DNA from: Boothiomyces macroporosus
Lineage: Eukaryota > Chytridiomycota > Chytridiomycetes > Rhizophydiales > Terramycetaceae
Direction of reading: 5' to 3'
Assembly: GCA_027604185.1 (NCBI GenBank)
Contig: JADGKB010000166.1
Location: 1-22,352, forward strand
Length of the DNA stretch: 22,352 bases
Both the position numbers and the translations under genes were made by a program. Shown here one piece after another: positions 1 through 9,324 of this stretch (its first letter is position 1; each line of letters starts with the position of its first letter). The notes below the pieces were generated by a model, which was not told the origin of the DNA, made no database searches, and saw nothing but the letters and a program-made list of their open reading frames with translations.

Positions 1-63
1 TGAAGGGGTCTGCCCTTCCTTTGCCCAATTATGGGTGGGATTTAAAGGAGAGAAATTATACAT
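1..63 (-). CDS. Possible 5' end of a leftward gene, cut by the window edge
   Basis: Reading leftward from an ATG at 63-61, the frame stays open to the window edge (21 codons, MYNFSPLNPTHNW and so on). The first 40 bases are richer in G+C than the AT-rich stretch that follows, as coding DNA is elsewhere here. A gene divergent from the F-box-like gene would suit the dense layout. Twenty-one codons are too few to name a product, and a chance open frame is quite possible. Confidence 0.22.
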   Translation of the reverse strand, partial: MYNFSPLNPTHNWAKEGQTPS

Positions 64-348
64 GTCAGAAATTTTTTGTTGTACATTGTTAAATTTGTTC
101 AACTTTGAAACCCCCCAAGCTCAGATAAGAATTAAATTTGGATAATTAGAATTGTATTGGTCTTGTATCTCTTGGCTGTGTCGTGATTTGCATCTCTTGT
201 GTCGTGATTTGTATCTCAGTGGATAGCAGCATGTGAGTGAAATAGATTTACAAGTTAAAAACCAAGTGGCTTTTAGAACCAGTTAAACTCTACTTCTATT
301 CTGAGCCGAGTATCAGTCGTAAAACATGGACATGAAACTTTTTGAAAA
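64..348. other. Left intergenic region with short direct repeats and an upstream AUG
   Basis: This AT-rich stretch shows no convincing gene. It holds a 21-bp direct repeat (177-218). Just before the next gene, an upstream ATG at 326 opens a 14-codon frame that contains a second ATG and ends with TAG at 365-367. That frame overlaps the start at 349 in a different frame. If the transcript begins upstream, it could reduce translation of the F-box-like gene. Confidence 0.4.
177..218. repeat. 21-bp tandem direct repeat, two copies
   Basis: Copy 1 is 177-197 and copy 2 is 198-218. They share the core TGTGTCGTGATTTG and differ at one C/T and the last base. A partial further copy (CTTGTATCTCT) lies just upstream. 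It is non-coding and upstream of the F-box-like gene. Confidence 0.8.
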
Positions 349-810
349 ATGGAGAAACTGCCGATAGAAATACACCTAAAAATAGCCAGCAATTTGAATA
401 TAAAAGATTACTTTGAGCTTAGTCTAGTCCTAAATCTACCAGTCATCGAGCTTTGTTTTCCAGCATTCAAAGAATCGATCGAATACTTGGAAAGCTTAAA
501 TTTACCCACAAGAAACGAAGTAACAGGAACACTAGTGCTTTCAAAAGATTCATATTCAAACGAGGCTTTTCTGTACATGATTGATCATCACCTATACCAC
601 CAAGCACTCAAAATGATGGAGTGCATTACAAATGAAACAAAAAAGAAAGGCTTCAAGCAAATAATTACTTCAAATGAATTTAAAGAAAGGCTGTTGGATT
701 CTACAAATACTGCTTGCATAATACTAGAGAATGTTTTAAAGAGCGAAGTTGAAATGGAATTTAATATTGACAACTTGTTTTACTTGGTACAAATTATAGC
801 TTCTTTTTAG
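349..810 (+). CDS. Small F-box-like protein, related to the ankyrin protein at 16938
   Basis: A 153-residue protein with no introns. The N-terminus (MEKLPIEIHLKIASNL followed by NIKDYFELSLVLN) has the spacing and hydrophobic pattern of an F-box, the roughly 40-residue helical motif that binds Skp1 in SCF ubiquitin ligases. No substrate-binding repeat follows. The next part (SNEAFLYMIDHHLYHQALKMM) resembles a segment of the ankyrin protein at 16938-18164 (TDEKFMYFVDKRHIQQLSK). This suggests a short or truncated relative that ends where the ankyrin repeats would begin. The start at 349 is the first ATG in this frame; two out-of-frame ATGs precede it at 326 and 332. The F-box call is by pattern only; the open frame itself is solid. 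Confidence 0.6.
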   Translation: MEKLPIEIHLKIASNLNIKDYFELSLVLNLPVIELCFPAFKESIEYLESLNLPTRNEVTGTLVLSKDSYSNEAFLYMIDHHLYHQALKMMECITNETKKKGFKQIITSNEFKERLLDSTNTACIILENVLKSEVEMEFNIDNLFYLVQIIASF

Positions 811-887
811 AATAAAGTTACTGTATAATCTTGATTTTAAATATAAGTTTTAATATTGGATCTGGACGTTTTATACAGTTAACCAAT

Positions 888-949
888 GTTCAAGTTAATA
901 GAGCTAAACCTAAATAGAGTTCAAGGTAATAGAGCTAAACCTAAATAGA
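888..949. repeat. 31-bp tandem direct repeat, two copies
   Basis: Copies at 888-918 and 919-949 share GTTCAAG followed by TAATAGAGCTAAACCTAAAT and differ by one base. A degenerate start of a third copy (GTTTAGGTGTAAT) follows. The array lies in the gap between the F-box-like gene and ATG22, about 90 bp before the ATG22 start. Confidence 0.8.
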
Positions 950-1039
950 GTTTAGGTGTAATTAACCGTGAATTGAGCGTGTTAGACCAATGTAAAACGT
1001 GTGGCGGAAATAAAAGCCAAAAACAAAACCAAGCTTTTC

Positions 1040-2501
1040 ATGTCCAAAGTATCCGAAGACACCCTACATGAAAATATTCAACTAGTACAAGACTCTGAAG
1101 TAAAAGGATGGTACTCTTACGCCTTTGCTTCGGAAGGATACTCTACCCTTCTCTCTACGTTTTACCCTTTAATCCTACAACAATTATATTCTGAACAAGG
1201 AAGGGATAAGAGTAATCATGACTTGCCATGTACTACTTCTTGCGATGTGTATTTCTTTGGATGGATGGATACAACTACCTTGGTGTACTATTCAACTACA
1301 ACTAGCGTACTACTAATGCTGATTATTTATATTCTATTAGGGCCAATAGGCGATTACTCTTTTTATAGAAAGAAACTCTTGTTTCTATTTGGTACTCTAA
1401 ACTGCCTTTTTGGATTGCTATTCTTGTTGATATACAACAGCAAGTATTACTATTATGCAACCGCATTATTTATCCTGGGCAATGTTTCGTTTGGTGGATC
1501 ATTTGTATTTTATTACTCTTATATACCAATATTATCTAGATACCACCCATCAACTATTAAAGACCCGGATACTAGAGAAGAATTCATGAACAATCTGTCT
1601 ACGTTTGGATTCCTTTATGGATACGTTGGTGGAGTAATTGTTTTGATTATTTCAATCATTTTAATTTCTGTTTGCTACAAATTCGGGTTTGAAGGTGTTT
1701 ATCCAATGCAAATATGTGTGGGGTTTTCCTGTCTGTGGCAGTTGATTGTAATGTACAGTTACACATTTCCCAATTTAAAAGAACGAAAAGGACCAGAATT
1801 ACCGAAAAGACCAATCCTAAATTCATTGCTGTCGTTGAAAGACACTTTAAAGAAAACTAGAAAATTAAAAGAATTGTTCAAGTTCTTGATTGTATGGTTC
1901 ATGGCTTCAGATGGTGCTTCAACTATATCTACTGTAGCAATACTGTTCTTTCAAACTGAACTTGGAGTATCTCAAATTGGACTTGTCGTTGTCGCAATCA
2001 TTTCACCATTCGCTGCTATATCTGGAAACTACTTTTTCAATCTGCTGAAAATCAAGACTAAATGGACAATCAAAAAGATTTTGATTATTCAGTTGATAAT
2101 GATTAGTATTCTACCTATTTGGGGAATGATTGGATTCTTTACACCAAAAAACACTTTTGGATTACAGTCACAGTGGGAAATTTATCCGTTATCTGTTTAT
2201 TTTGGATTCGTGTTTGGTGCTGCACAGTCATCGTGCAGAGTAATGTTTTCTGAATTGATTCCGCAAGGTCATGAATCCGAATTCTTTGGTCTATATGGTA
2301 ATTATTATTAATGTAGAATTGACTGATAAAGGATCCGCTTGGATTGGGCCACTTGTTGCTGGGTACATTGCTAACAATGCTAATAAGCGGTTCACATTTA
2401 TATATCTCTTTGGATGTTTCCTCGTCGCCCTTGGAGTATTCCTTTTGGTGGATACAGAGAAAGGCAAAAGAGATGCTGAAGATTACGTAGCGCAAATATA
2501 A
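1040..2501 (+). CDS. ATG22: Atg22-family vacuolar membrane transporter (spliced)
   Basis: Exons 1040-2297 and 2317-2501 encode 480 residues. Atg22 proteins are major-facilitator-like permeases of the fungal vacuole that export amino acids released by autophagic breakdown. Seen here: an N-terminal EVKGWYSYAFASE, the usual Atg22 opening; many hydrophobic helices separated by charged loops; LSTFGFLYGYVGGVI, matching the conserved GYxGG helix; and near the end EFFGLY-ELTDKGSAWIGP, which only forms when the 19-nt intron is removed. The frame extends upstream of 1040, but ATG 1040 is the first ATG and sits at the expected distance from the conserved start. Without splicing the frame ends at a TAA inside the intron and loses the last helices. 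Assigned by family motifs; transport activity is inferred. Confidence 0.9.
2298..2316 (+). other. 19-nt intron in ATG22
   Basis: Sequence GTAATTATTATTAATGTAG, phase 1. Removal joins the codons for FGLY to ELTDKG, restoring the conserved Atg22 motif. The TAA of the branch-like ATTAAT is in frame if the intron is retained. Confidence 0.9.
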
Positions 2502-2561
2502 CGACTTGAATTTATAGTGCACTTTACTTTTTTGGACTCAGTCATCTTTTAACTCGTTGTC

Positions 2562-2653
2562 GAGTCCTCTTTTAGCCAGCTACAGAGTCCTCTATTAGCT
2601 AGCAGCTGAGTCCTCTATTAGCCAGCTACAGAGTCCTCTATTAGCTAGCAGCT
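2562..2653. repeat. 23-bp tandem repeat, four copies in two alternating types
   Basis: Copies start at 2562, 2585, 2608 and 2631. All share GAGTCCTCT and TTAGC; copies 1 and 3 end AGCTACA while copies 2 and 4 end AGCAGCT, so the true repeating block is about 46 bp. A degenerate extra copy can be seen at 2539-2561. The array lies between the ATG22 stop and the next gene, both on the + strand, so it may be in a terminator, promoter or untranslated region. Confidence 0.85.
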
Positions 2654-2757
2654 GAATTATCCTTGTAACTCATTAAAAACTCTATCAGTGAGATTGACAT
2701 CAAACTTTTTTGTCAGTTTCTCGTATTTGATTGGTTGGCAGATCCAAATTTGATTGG

Positions 2758-3261
2758 ATGAAATTTAAATCTTTCGTCAATGATTGGACAAAAATTTCTA
2801 AACTTTTAATGGACAAACCCTCTTCAAAATGGTCGTTACCACTAGTCGCATACCCCACAGACGAAGATTACAACAACTGGACGCTCGACCAACTCTTGCG
2901 GGAAAGTATAAACAGAGGAATTAAACTTGCACAAAACAAATCAAAGCAAGTACGCATCGAAGCACTAAAAAAATACGACGCTGAAAAAAAGCGACCGATA
3001 TTACCTAAATTCCCTATCCTTATATCACCGCAAAAGAGGCTAATACAGCCAAAGCCAATACAGAAGAAAATCAAGGTCGAAATGGACGATTTGGAAAGGT
3101 TAAAAATACTAAACACGGAAATTGAAAAAAGCACCCAAAAATTAGAGATGCTGAAACAGAAGCCGGATAAGGACAAGAATGATATGGATGATATTCAAGA
3201 TTGTTTAAAAGATTTGGAGTTTTATAGATTGCAAAAAGAGCGAATTAGGCAAGGAAAATAA
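2758..3261 (+). CDS. Uncharacterised lysine-rich protein with C-terminal coiled coil
   Basis: A 167-residue intronless protein that I do not recognise. The N-terminal third (MKFKSFVNDWTKISKLL and then WSLPLVAYPTDEDYNNW) looks folded, with several tryptophans. The middle is lysine- and proline-rich (KKRPILPKFPILISPQKRL), likely unstructured. The last 60 residues (LERLKILNTEIEKSTQKLE onward) have the charge and leucine spacing of a coiled coil, suggesting a subunit of a complex. The frame is open for nine codons before ATG 2758 but has no earlier ATG; a short upstream exon cannot be excluded. Confidence 0.7.
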   Translation: MKFKSFVNDWTKISKLLMDKPSSKWSLPLVAYPTDEDYNNWTLDQLLRESINRGIKLAQNKSKQVRIEALKKYDAEKKRPILPKFPILISPQKRLIQPKPIQKKIKVEMDDLERLKILNTEIEKSTQKLEMLKQKPDKDKNDMDDIQDCLKDLEFYRLQKERIRQGK

Positions 3262-3324
3262 AAAGTGTATTTTTGAAAGCTGTCAAATATTTATTTCTTT
3301 GCCAGTCCAAGATATTTTCGTCCC

Positions 3325-3633
3325 TCAATCCGGCATTTGTCTTGTCTTCATGGTATTCTTTTCGAAACTATTTTGCCTTTGGTGATTTTCGGTCCAGTAA
3401 TCAAAATACTGATAAACAGCGGATGAAACTGTCTGGATAGGCAGCAACATCCAAGACCCACTTTACCCAAATTGGCGCGTCAGTTTGTTCAATAATATAC
3501 GTACAATACCATTCAGGTGTGGATAGAGAGTAGGTAGTTGAAGCCAAAAATGCTGGTACGATAAATAACCAAAGCTATCATTTCGATAAAGTTCCGTCCG
3601 ATGACGTTTTCCATTTGGGATAAAATTGTTCAT
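3325..3633 (-). pseudogene. Probable gene relic with an in-frame stop
   Basis: One leftward frame runs from an ATG at 3633-3631 to TGA at 3327-3325, interrupted once by TAA at 3465-3463. Both halves look protein-like: the first includes FGYLSYQHFWLQLPTLYPHL, the second SSAVYQYFDYWTENHQRQNS. The frame is also open upstream, from 3672. I found no GT-AG segment of suitable length that would remove the stop and keep the frame. A second leftward frame (3574-3401) is also open, so the true structure is unclear. It may be a decayed gene or an unrecognised spliced one. I do not know the family. Confidence 0.3.
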
Positions 3634-3673
3634 ACGGAAGTCAGTTGGATGACGAATAAGGATATCAAACAAT

Positions 3674-6600
3674 TTATTGCGTCTTTTGCTTTTTAAATGC
3701 CGGCTCTGGGCTGCTCTTTTTAAAACAGTTCATTATATAATTTTCTGCCTCGTCTAGTGTGCCATTAAGTTTGCGTATTCTAGTAGATAATTCTTCAACG
3801 GCAACGCGATTTGAAGACACCAGTCCTTCAATTGAACTAAAGTCTCGTTTCTTGCTTGTTTGTTCTGGTGTCACTTTGTATATTTCAGTTAATATGTTGT
3901 ATTTAGTTGGGGTATCGGTAATTTCCAATCTGACTTCAGAAGGACTTTTGGGCTCAGAACCTAAACAAATTGAAGCAGTTTCTTCATCCGAAGAGAACGA
4001 ATTACTTGATGGTAGTTTTGCAATCAATTTTTTAGGTGCTGTATTTCGTGATTGTGTATGAATCTTTTTTGGAGAATTGGTATCGCTTTGGAAATCCATG
4101 TCAATTGATGCTGTTTCACTTTCTGAGATGGTTTCATCCATTCTCTCATTACAGCTTATCAGGTTGTCTTGACTGATTAGTTTGTCATTTTCGAGTTGCG
4201 AGATATCGTTTTCATGTAGGGTATCCGCTGATTCAGCAGTCGGTGAAGGAGCAAGGTCTTTGCACTTGGTATTTGTAGTTTCATGGTTCAGAACATCCAT
4301 TTTTGAGCACTCTTCGTTTTGGTTTCCATCGGTTAAATCATTACTTTCGGTTTCATCAACTATAGTCTTGCCACTAGATACGATTTGATCTTCATCGCTT
4401 TCTTGAGACTCTGCGGGTGGGGTAAGTGATTCAATGTTTTTATCATTAGGCTGATACACTGTTTGATCCTCTTTACTAAAGCTTCCACCATTCGAATCAA
4501 CTACAACTCGTTCTTGGGCCGAATACTCTTTGGGATACTTTTGCACTTCACCGACTGTAGTTCCTGTTTCACTTTGAGGAATATCTAATTTCGAACCAAC
4601 TTGGGCATCAATCTCTATTTGTGGGTTAGTTGGTAAAGCAGGAGCACATTTTAAATTTGGTTCCAAATTTTGATTTTCCTCACAATCTACTGCAGAAATT
4701 TCTTTGTCTTGAATTACTGGTGGCAGCACATCGTTTGTGTTTACTGCTTCAATGTTTTTCTTTTCGTCACCATCAGTAAAGTCAATACTTTCACACTCTT
4801 CATTTACAGTCTTTCCCGTGGATACTCTTTGTTCATCTTCACTTTGATACGTGCAATCACTTTCCAGAGTATAAACGGCAACATCCATTTCAGTTTCAGT
4901 GTGTAAGATCTGGTTTAGGCGATTGGTTGATGAGGCATTGAAAGTCGTTGCCACATCTTTACCACTCGAAAGATTGCACTCTTCGGCTCGAGTATCTTCA
5001 GCCAAATCAACGCTTTCAAAATCATCATCCGACGGTATTCCACTGAATACAATTGGTGCATCTTCATTATCATCCGAGTCAACATCGGAAGCTACTTCTA
5101 GTGGATCAATATCCATACCACTAGCACCATTGTCAATCTGGTGGTCAACTGGTAATCCATTAGTTTGGCAGTTTGAAACCACAGGTTCACCGATTGAAAG
5201 AGTCTTTGGTAAATGGGTTTCAGCTCGTTTTCCTACTGTAAACTGCACATTTCCAGATTCTCCATTCAATGCATCCTCAGTTATTTCAACCTGTGTATCT
5301 CCTTCCATTTCCAGACTGTCTTTTTCATGAATATCCACTTTAGGATCTTCCCCAGTTGCACTTTTTGGTTTGGGTTTGATTCGTGAATTTGGTTCCAAAG
5401 GAAGGGCGACGTTGCACTGCTCTTTATTTCCGTCTCTTTGATCATCTATTGGTTCATTCGCTACAGTGGCAGCTTGAGAGAAAACAAATTCCTCCGCATT
5501 GGAATAGTTAAGATCCACAAATTCTTCCCATTCAGATTCAATATTATTGACGGTTTTGCTAAACAAATTAGGACCATTTCCTAACGCCGAGGATCCAAAA
5601 AATTCTTCCAGAGGGTCCAGATCCAGCATTCGAGGCTTTTCAATTTGCATTAAATAATCATCAAATATTGTCTGACTTTGCTCCAATGGACCAAGTCCCT
5701 GATCTTTATATCTATCACTGTTTTCTATGTTTGGTGGAGCTGTCAATGAAGACTCGTTTACATTCAACTTTTCTTGAGCGTTTTGTGATCTGCGTGTGAA
5801 ATGCTTGGGATTCTTTATCTTTGCGAATCTGTTTTTACGTCTGCTTAAAAGTGGGTTCAAACTGTTTTCGATTTTTAGAAGGAAGGATTTCAAGGTGCTT
5901 GTAATTTGCTTGACCACCATATTGGAAATTAATTTGGCAGTTGTTTGTGCATCCCCTTTATAAAAGATCGTAGGAGCAGCTCTAGCTCTATGACCAACTT
6001 TGGACTTTGGAGTAAATTTTGGGGTTACTTTTGGTTTTGAATTACACTCATTTGCTTTTGGACCGATTTTTTGTTTGGAATTGGAATCACTTGGGTTGGG
6101 AAGAGTATCTGTAGTAATATTTTCCGTTTGGGGTTTGCTTCTGTCCAGCTCTTCAGTATGGAGTTCTTGCTCGTGCTTGCTTTTCTTTGAGATGTGGAGG
6201 AAAACTTCTGTGCAATAATTACATTGGTATAATCGACCTTGGACTGAAAACAGCTTTCGTGGAAGAAAATCATCAACGTATTGCAACATTCCTTGACTGT
6301 CATTTTCATTTCTACCACTGGATTGTGCATTTTGCAGCCGGTTGTCCCAATACTTTTCCAATTCATCTTCGAGATAGTTATATTGACATGAATGCAAATG
6401 ACTTTCCAGGTTGATACTCTTTACTTCCTCCAAGCACTGTACACATATAACGGAAGAATTTGGATCGTTTGGAAATACCAGAAATGCGGTATCTGAAAAC
6501 TTTGTCAATATCATTTTCAAATGAACAAGTAGTCTGTGGTATTCCAAGACAATTGCAGATGAGCATGCATCACCACAGTCGTCACAGCAGTTTTGATTAG

Positions 6601-8704
6601 AATGTGTGGGGCTTGAAACAGTAGAACTTCTTCCAGAAGTGCTCCTTCTAGAACTCCTGCGTAAGTGGTAATCTCCTGACGTGCTTTCCGATTGGGTGCT
6701 GCTCCCTGTGAACGATCTCCTTCGATTGGGTGTAATTTGATTTCGATCGATTTCAGAAAAGGTTGGTGAGCAAACATAATCAGAATCAATTTCCATTTCA
6801 CGATTTTTACCCCGTTTCAACATATTTCGCTGTTTACGCTGTACGCTAGGAGTGGTAGTGTCACTCCAGCATAAGTCTGAATGATCGTTAGGGAAATCCA
6901 TACTAACATCAAAATCAGCATCAAAGTTTGTTGGTTCAACTGCTGGAGACTTGCCCTTCACTTTTGAGGAAGATTTGGGCTTCTTGCTAGTTGTAAATTG
7001 CTTCTTTGGAGACTTTTCAGACATGGTTTCGCTAACAGCCGAATTCTGTACTTGATCTTCACCCAGAGAAACATTTTGTTTAACCCACTGCATAAGTGCA
7101 ATCTTTGCTTGCTCTTTGTTGGAATCTTGCGATTTGGACATTGGACTCTTTGAAGATCGCCTTTTACTACTCTTTTTGCTGGAAGACTTTTTCGATTTCT
7201 GTGGAGCGGGTGTTGAATTAGTGTCTGAAGATGGAGAATTTACAGTGTTTTTCCGAATAGGTCTATCCAGAGGAGTTTGGGAATTCCGTTCTCGACTTTC
7301 CTTGCTTGGCACTATTGTACATTTTGGGATATGGCATTTCAACTTTGAACAGTCCGGAAACAGTTTACCACATCTTATGCAATCAAAATATTCCAAATTC
7401 TTTTGCCGTGAAAATGTTTCTACAGTTACTACAAGAAATACCTTCATTGAAAAAGCTAAATATATATTCTCCCCGATGAATTTGAGCATTATGTCGCTTT
7501 AAAGTTGCTTTGTCATTGAACAGGATATCACAGCTCAGACAATTGAATTGAATCTTTGGATAAGGGCAGATGTTCATATGGCTTTGCAGCAAGCATTCGT
7601 CATTTTCAAAATTGGTGCAGCAACGGGGGCATCGGTAGTCTTCTCCACTAGCAATATGGATTTTTTCTAGATTAATGACGAATACCTCCATCGGGATAAA
7701 AGAATTCGGAAATAAACCGTCTAGATTTCCGAAGACTTTCGGGTGCATCAGAGAAAAGTGTGGTGCTTGAAGCTGGAGTCTTTATACCCATAGAACGCTT
7801 TTCAGGAGAAGTAGAACCCGTTCCATAAGGTGTAGTTTTTGAGCCGGGTAGAGTCTTTACCCCGCGACCGGGAGTTTTCTGTGGATATTTCATAGATTTG
7901 GCAGGAGTCTTGAAGCTTTGAGATGCTCTAGTAGCTTCCGACGGTGTGCTTGACACTGGTAGTTTTTTAATTCCATGCTTAGGTATACTAGAAGGCGATT
8001 TCGACTTTGCAGGTTTGTCATTCACCTCGCTGAAAATTTCAGACCTAATATCCACATCACCAATGTCGGATTTCTCGAGAAAATCAACCACATCCTGGAG
8101 ACTAAAGTCATCACCATTTTGATTGGTATCGGCAGTTGGGCTGTTTGATTGACAATCAACATCCAAAGATTTGTTGACCGCCGTACTAGAATTAACTTCT
8201 CGGGAGATATCAGCAGTTTGAATCGGACTACTGAATTCTTTCTCATAAATTGCTCTGTTGGAATCCAATACTTCTTCGAGTGACTCCTGTAGAAACATTG
8301 ACATTTCAACATCGCTAAAACAACTGGATACGTGCTGCGAGAATTCCAACTTTGTAAAGTAGATCTCCTGACATTTTTGGCATTGTGTAGCCTGGTCATG
8401 ATGGAATTGCGCTGCATGCTGTTTTAGATCAGCCCTAGTTCGCTTTGATTCTTCACAGTAAAAGCATTGAAAAGTAGAGCAGCTTCGTGCATGCGCTTTA
8501 AGCTGTAGTGGCGATTCAAAGTCGTTCAAACATCGAGGGCATTGCAGCGGGTATGGAGGTTGGATTGAGAAAGAGTCTGGATTAGTTCATCTTACCTCCG
8601 TCATTGAATTTGATACTGAACCGGTTATAATGTACTCTGCGTTTATGGTTGTTGAATTCAGATAGCAAGAGAAAGGTTTCGCTACACTGATTGCACTCGT
8701 GCAT
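3674..8704 (-). CDS. Large multi-zinc-finger protein, founder of a local paralogous family
   Basis: Four exons (8704-8596, 8576-7686, 7666-7442, 7419-3674) encode 1656 residues. The product carries paired fingers. Module 1: C2H2 (C4, C7, H20, H25), a strand-like FSIKFNDG, then C2HC (C49, C52, H65, C69). Further C2H2 and C2HC fingers follow (from C74). Module 2 has FFYPDG-EKIHI before CPRC (346-349). Module 3 is CLSC...H...H, then FFNE-E and CIRC (422-425). Module 4 lies near residues 686-753, and a last C2H2 begins near 808. Between them are Ser/Lys-rich basic stretches, and residues 840-1560 are long, acidic and probably disordered. The C-terminus is a short coiled coil (LSTRIRKLNGTLDEAENYIM). 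Nuclear nucleic-acid binding is inferred from the fingers. All three introns are phase 1 at equivalent module positions. I do not recognise the family. Confidence 0.85.
7420..7441 (-). other. 22-nt intron 3 of the large zinc-finger gene
   Basis: Reading leftward it starts GTATTTCTTG and ends AGTAACTGTAG, phase 1. It joins the FFNE segment of module 3 to ETFSRQKN and the CIRC finger. A 13-nt alternative ending at an earlier TAG keeps the same frame but lacks a branch-like motif, so 22 nt is preferred. Confidence 0.75.
7667..7685 (-). other. 19-nt intron 2 of the large zinc-finger gene
   Basis: Sequence on the coding strand GTATTCGTCATTAATCTAG, phase 1. Removal joins FFYPDG to EKIHIASGEDYRCPRC, rebuilding module 2. 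Retention gives an in-frame TAA from the ATTAAT. Confidence 0.88.
8577..8595 (-). other. 19-nt intron 1 of the large zinc-finger gene
   Basis: Sequence on the coding strand GTAAGATGAACTAATCCAG, phase 1. It joins the first C2H2 finger and FSIKFNDG to DSFSIQPPYPLQCPRC. Retention gives an in-frame TAA. Confidence 0.88.
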
Positions 8705-9324
8705 GGTGATTGAAAAAAAGCAACAACAAAATACATTACTAATCTTGTAGCCCTAGCCCTTAGAAGGATAGAATATCATTACACGCGAAGATGGATTGTA
8801 CGGCAAAGTTTACCACGGGAATAGAGTGATTCATTGTTTTGAATTCCAAGATCATGTTTAACCCGAGCTTTGTTCTCTTTCAATGTGTATTATCCAAACT
8901 CTGAGAATTTGGTGAATCATCTGAGCCAATGACTGAAGATGCTTGACCGAATGGCTGTAACTGGAGTGATTGACGGTAGTTGCCACCTTCGGTACAATTT
9001 AATCTGTCGATTAAACGAATCTGCTAGAGTTTGTACTGCGTATGAACGTACTCTTCCGTTGCTTTGATTCACTTGGGAATCAGTTGCACACATGCTGCTG
9101 GTAGTCAATATAAACCAATTCCACATTGAACGACCGTGTAGTACATTGTGCAACATGGCGAATTGAATAATCTAAACTATTTGGACTGCATTATTCAATA
9201 CCAGACTCTAGCGACACATTATTCAACACTGGACTCTATCATTGACAATACAATCAATAAACCAACATTGCAGAGAACAGTAACAAAATTTGAGAGAATA
9301 ATAAAGAAACAAAACCAAATACTT
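8705..9324. other. Unresolved 620-bp gap between two leftward genes
   Basis: No gene is called here with confidence. Several frames are open and look protein-like, but none gives a clean structure. Leftward, ATG 9156-9154 starts a 79-codon frame (to 8917). A second leftward frame, entered after a TAG at about 9040, runs through an in-frame TGA near 8894 to an end near 8764. On the + strand a frame from ATG 8951 is open except for one TGA. This mix suggests a decayed gene, or one with introns that I cannot place. An imperfect 28-bp repeat lies at 9189-9244. Confidence 0.4.
9189..9244. repeat. Imperfect 28-bp direct repeat, two copies
   Basis: Copies start at 9189 and 9217 with CATTATTCAA and share GACTCTA further on; 19 of the first 22 bases match. 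It is non-coding and lies just beyond the 3' end of the Zn2Cys6 regulator gene. Confidence 0.6.

Noticed and set aside
2562..2653. CRISPR-like array
   Set aside because: The units are contiguous with no unique spacers, and the genome is eukaryotic.
4899..5330. Long open frame on the + strand opposite the large zinc-finger gene
   Set aside because: It is the shadow of the acidic Asp/Glu/Ser-rich coding strand; its Ser-rich composition mirrors that, and it has no domain. The same holds for other + strand frames within 3674-8704.
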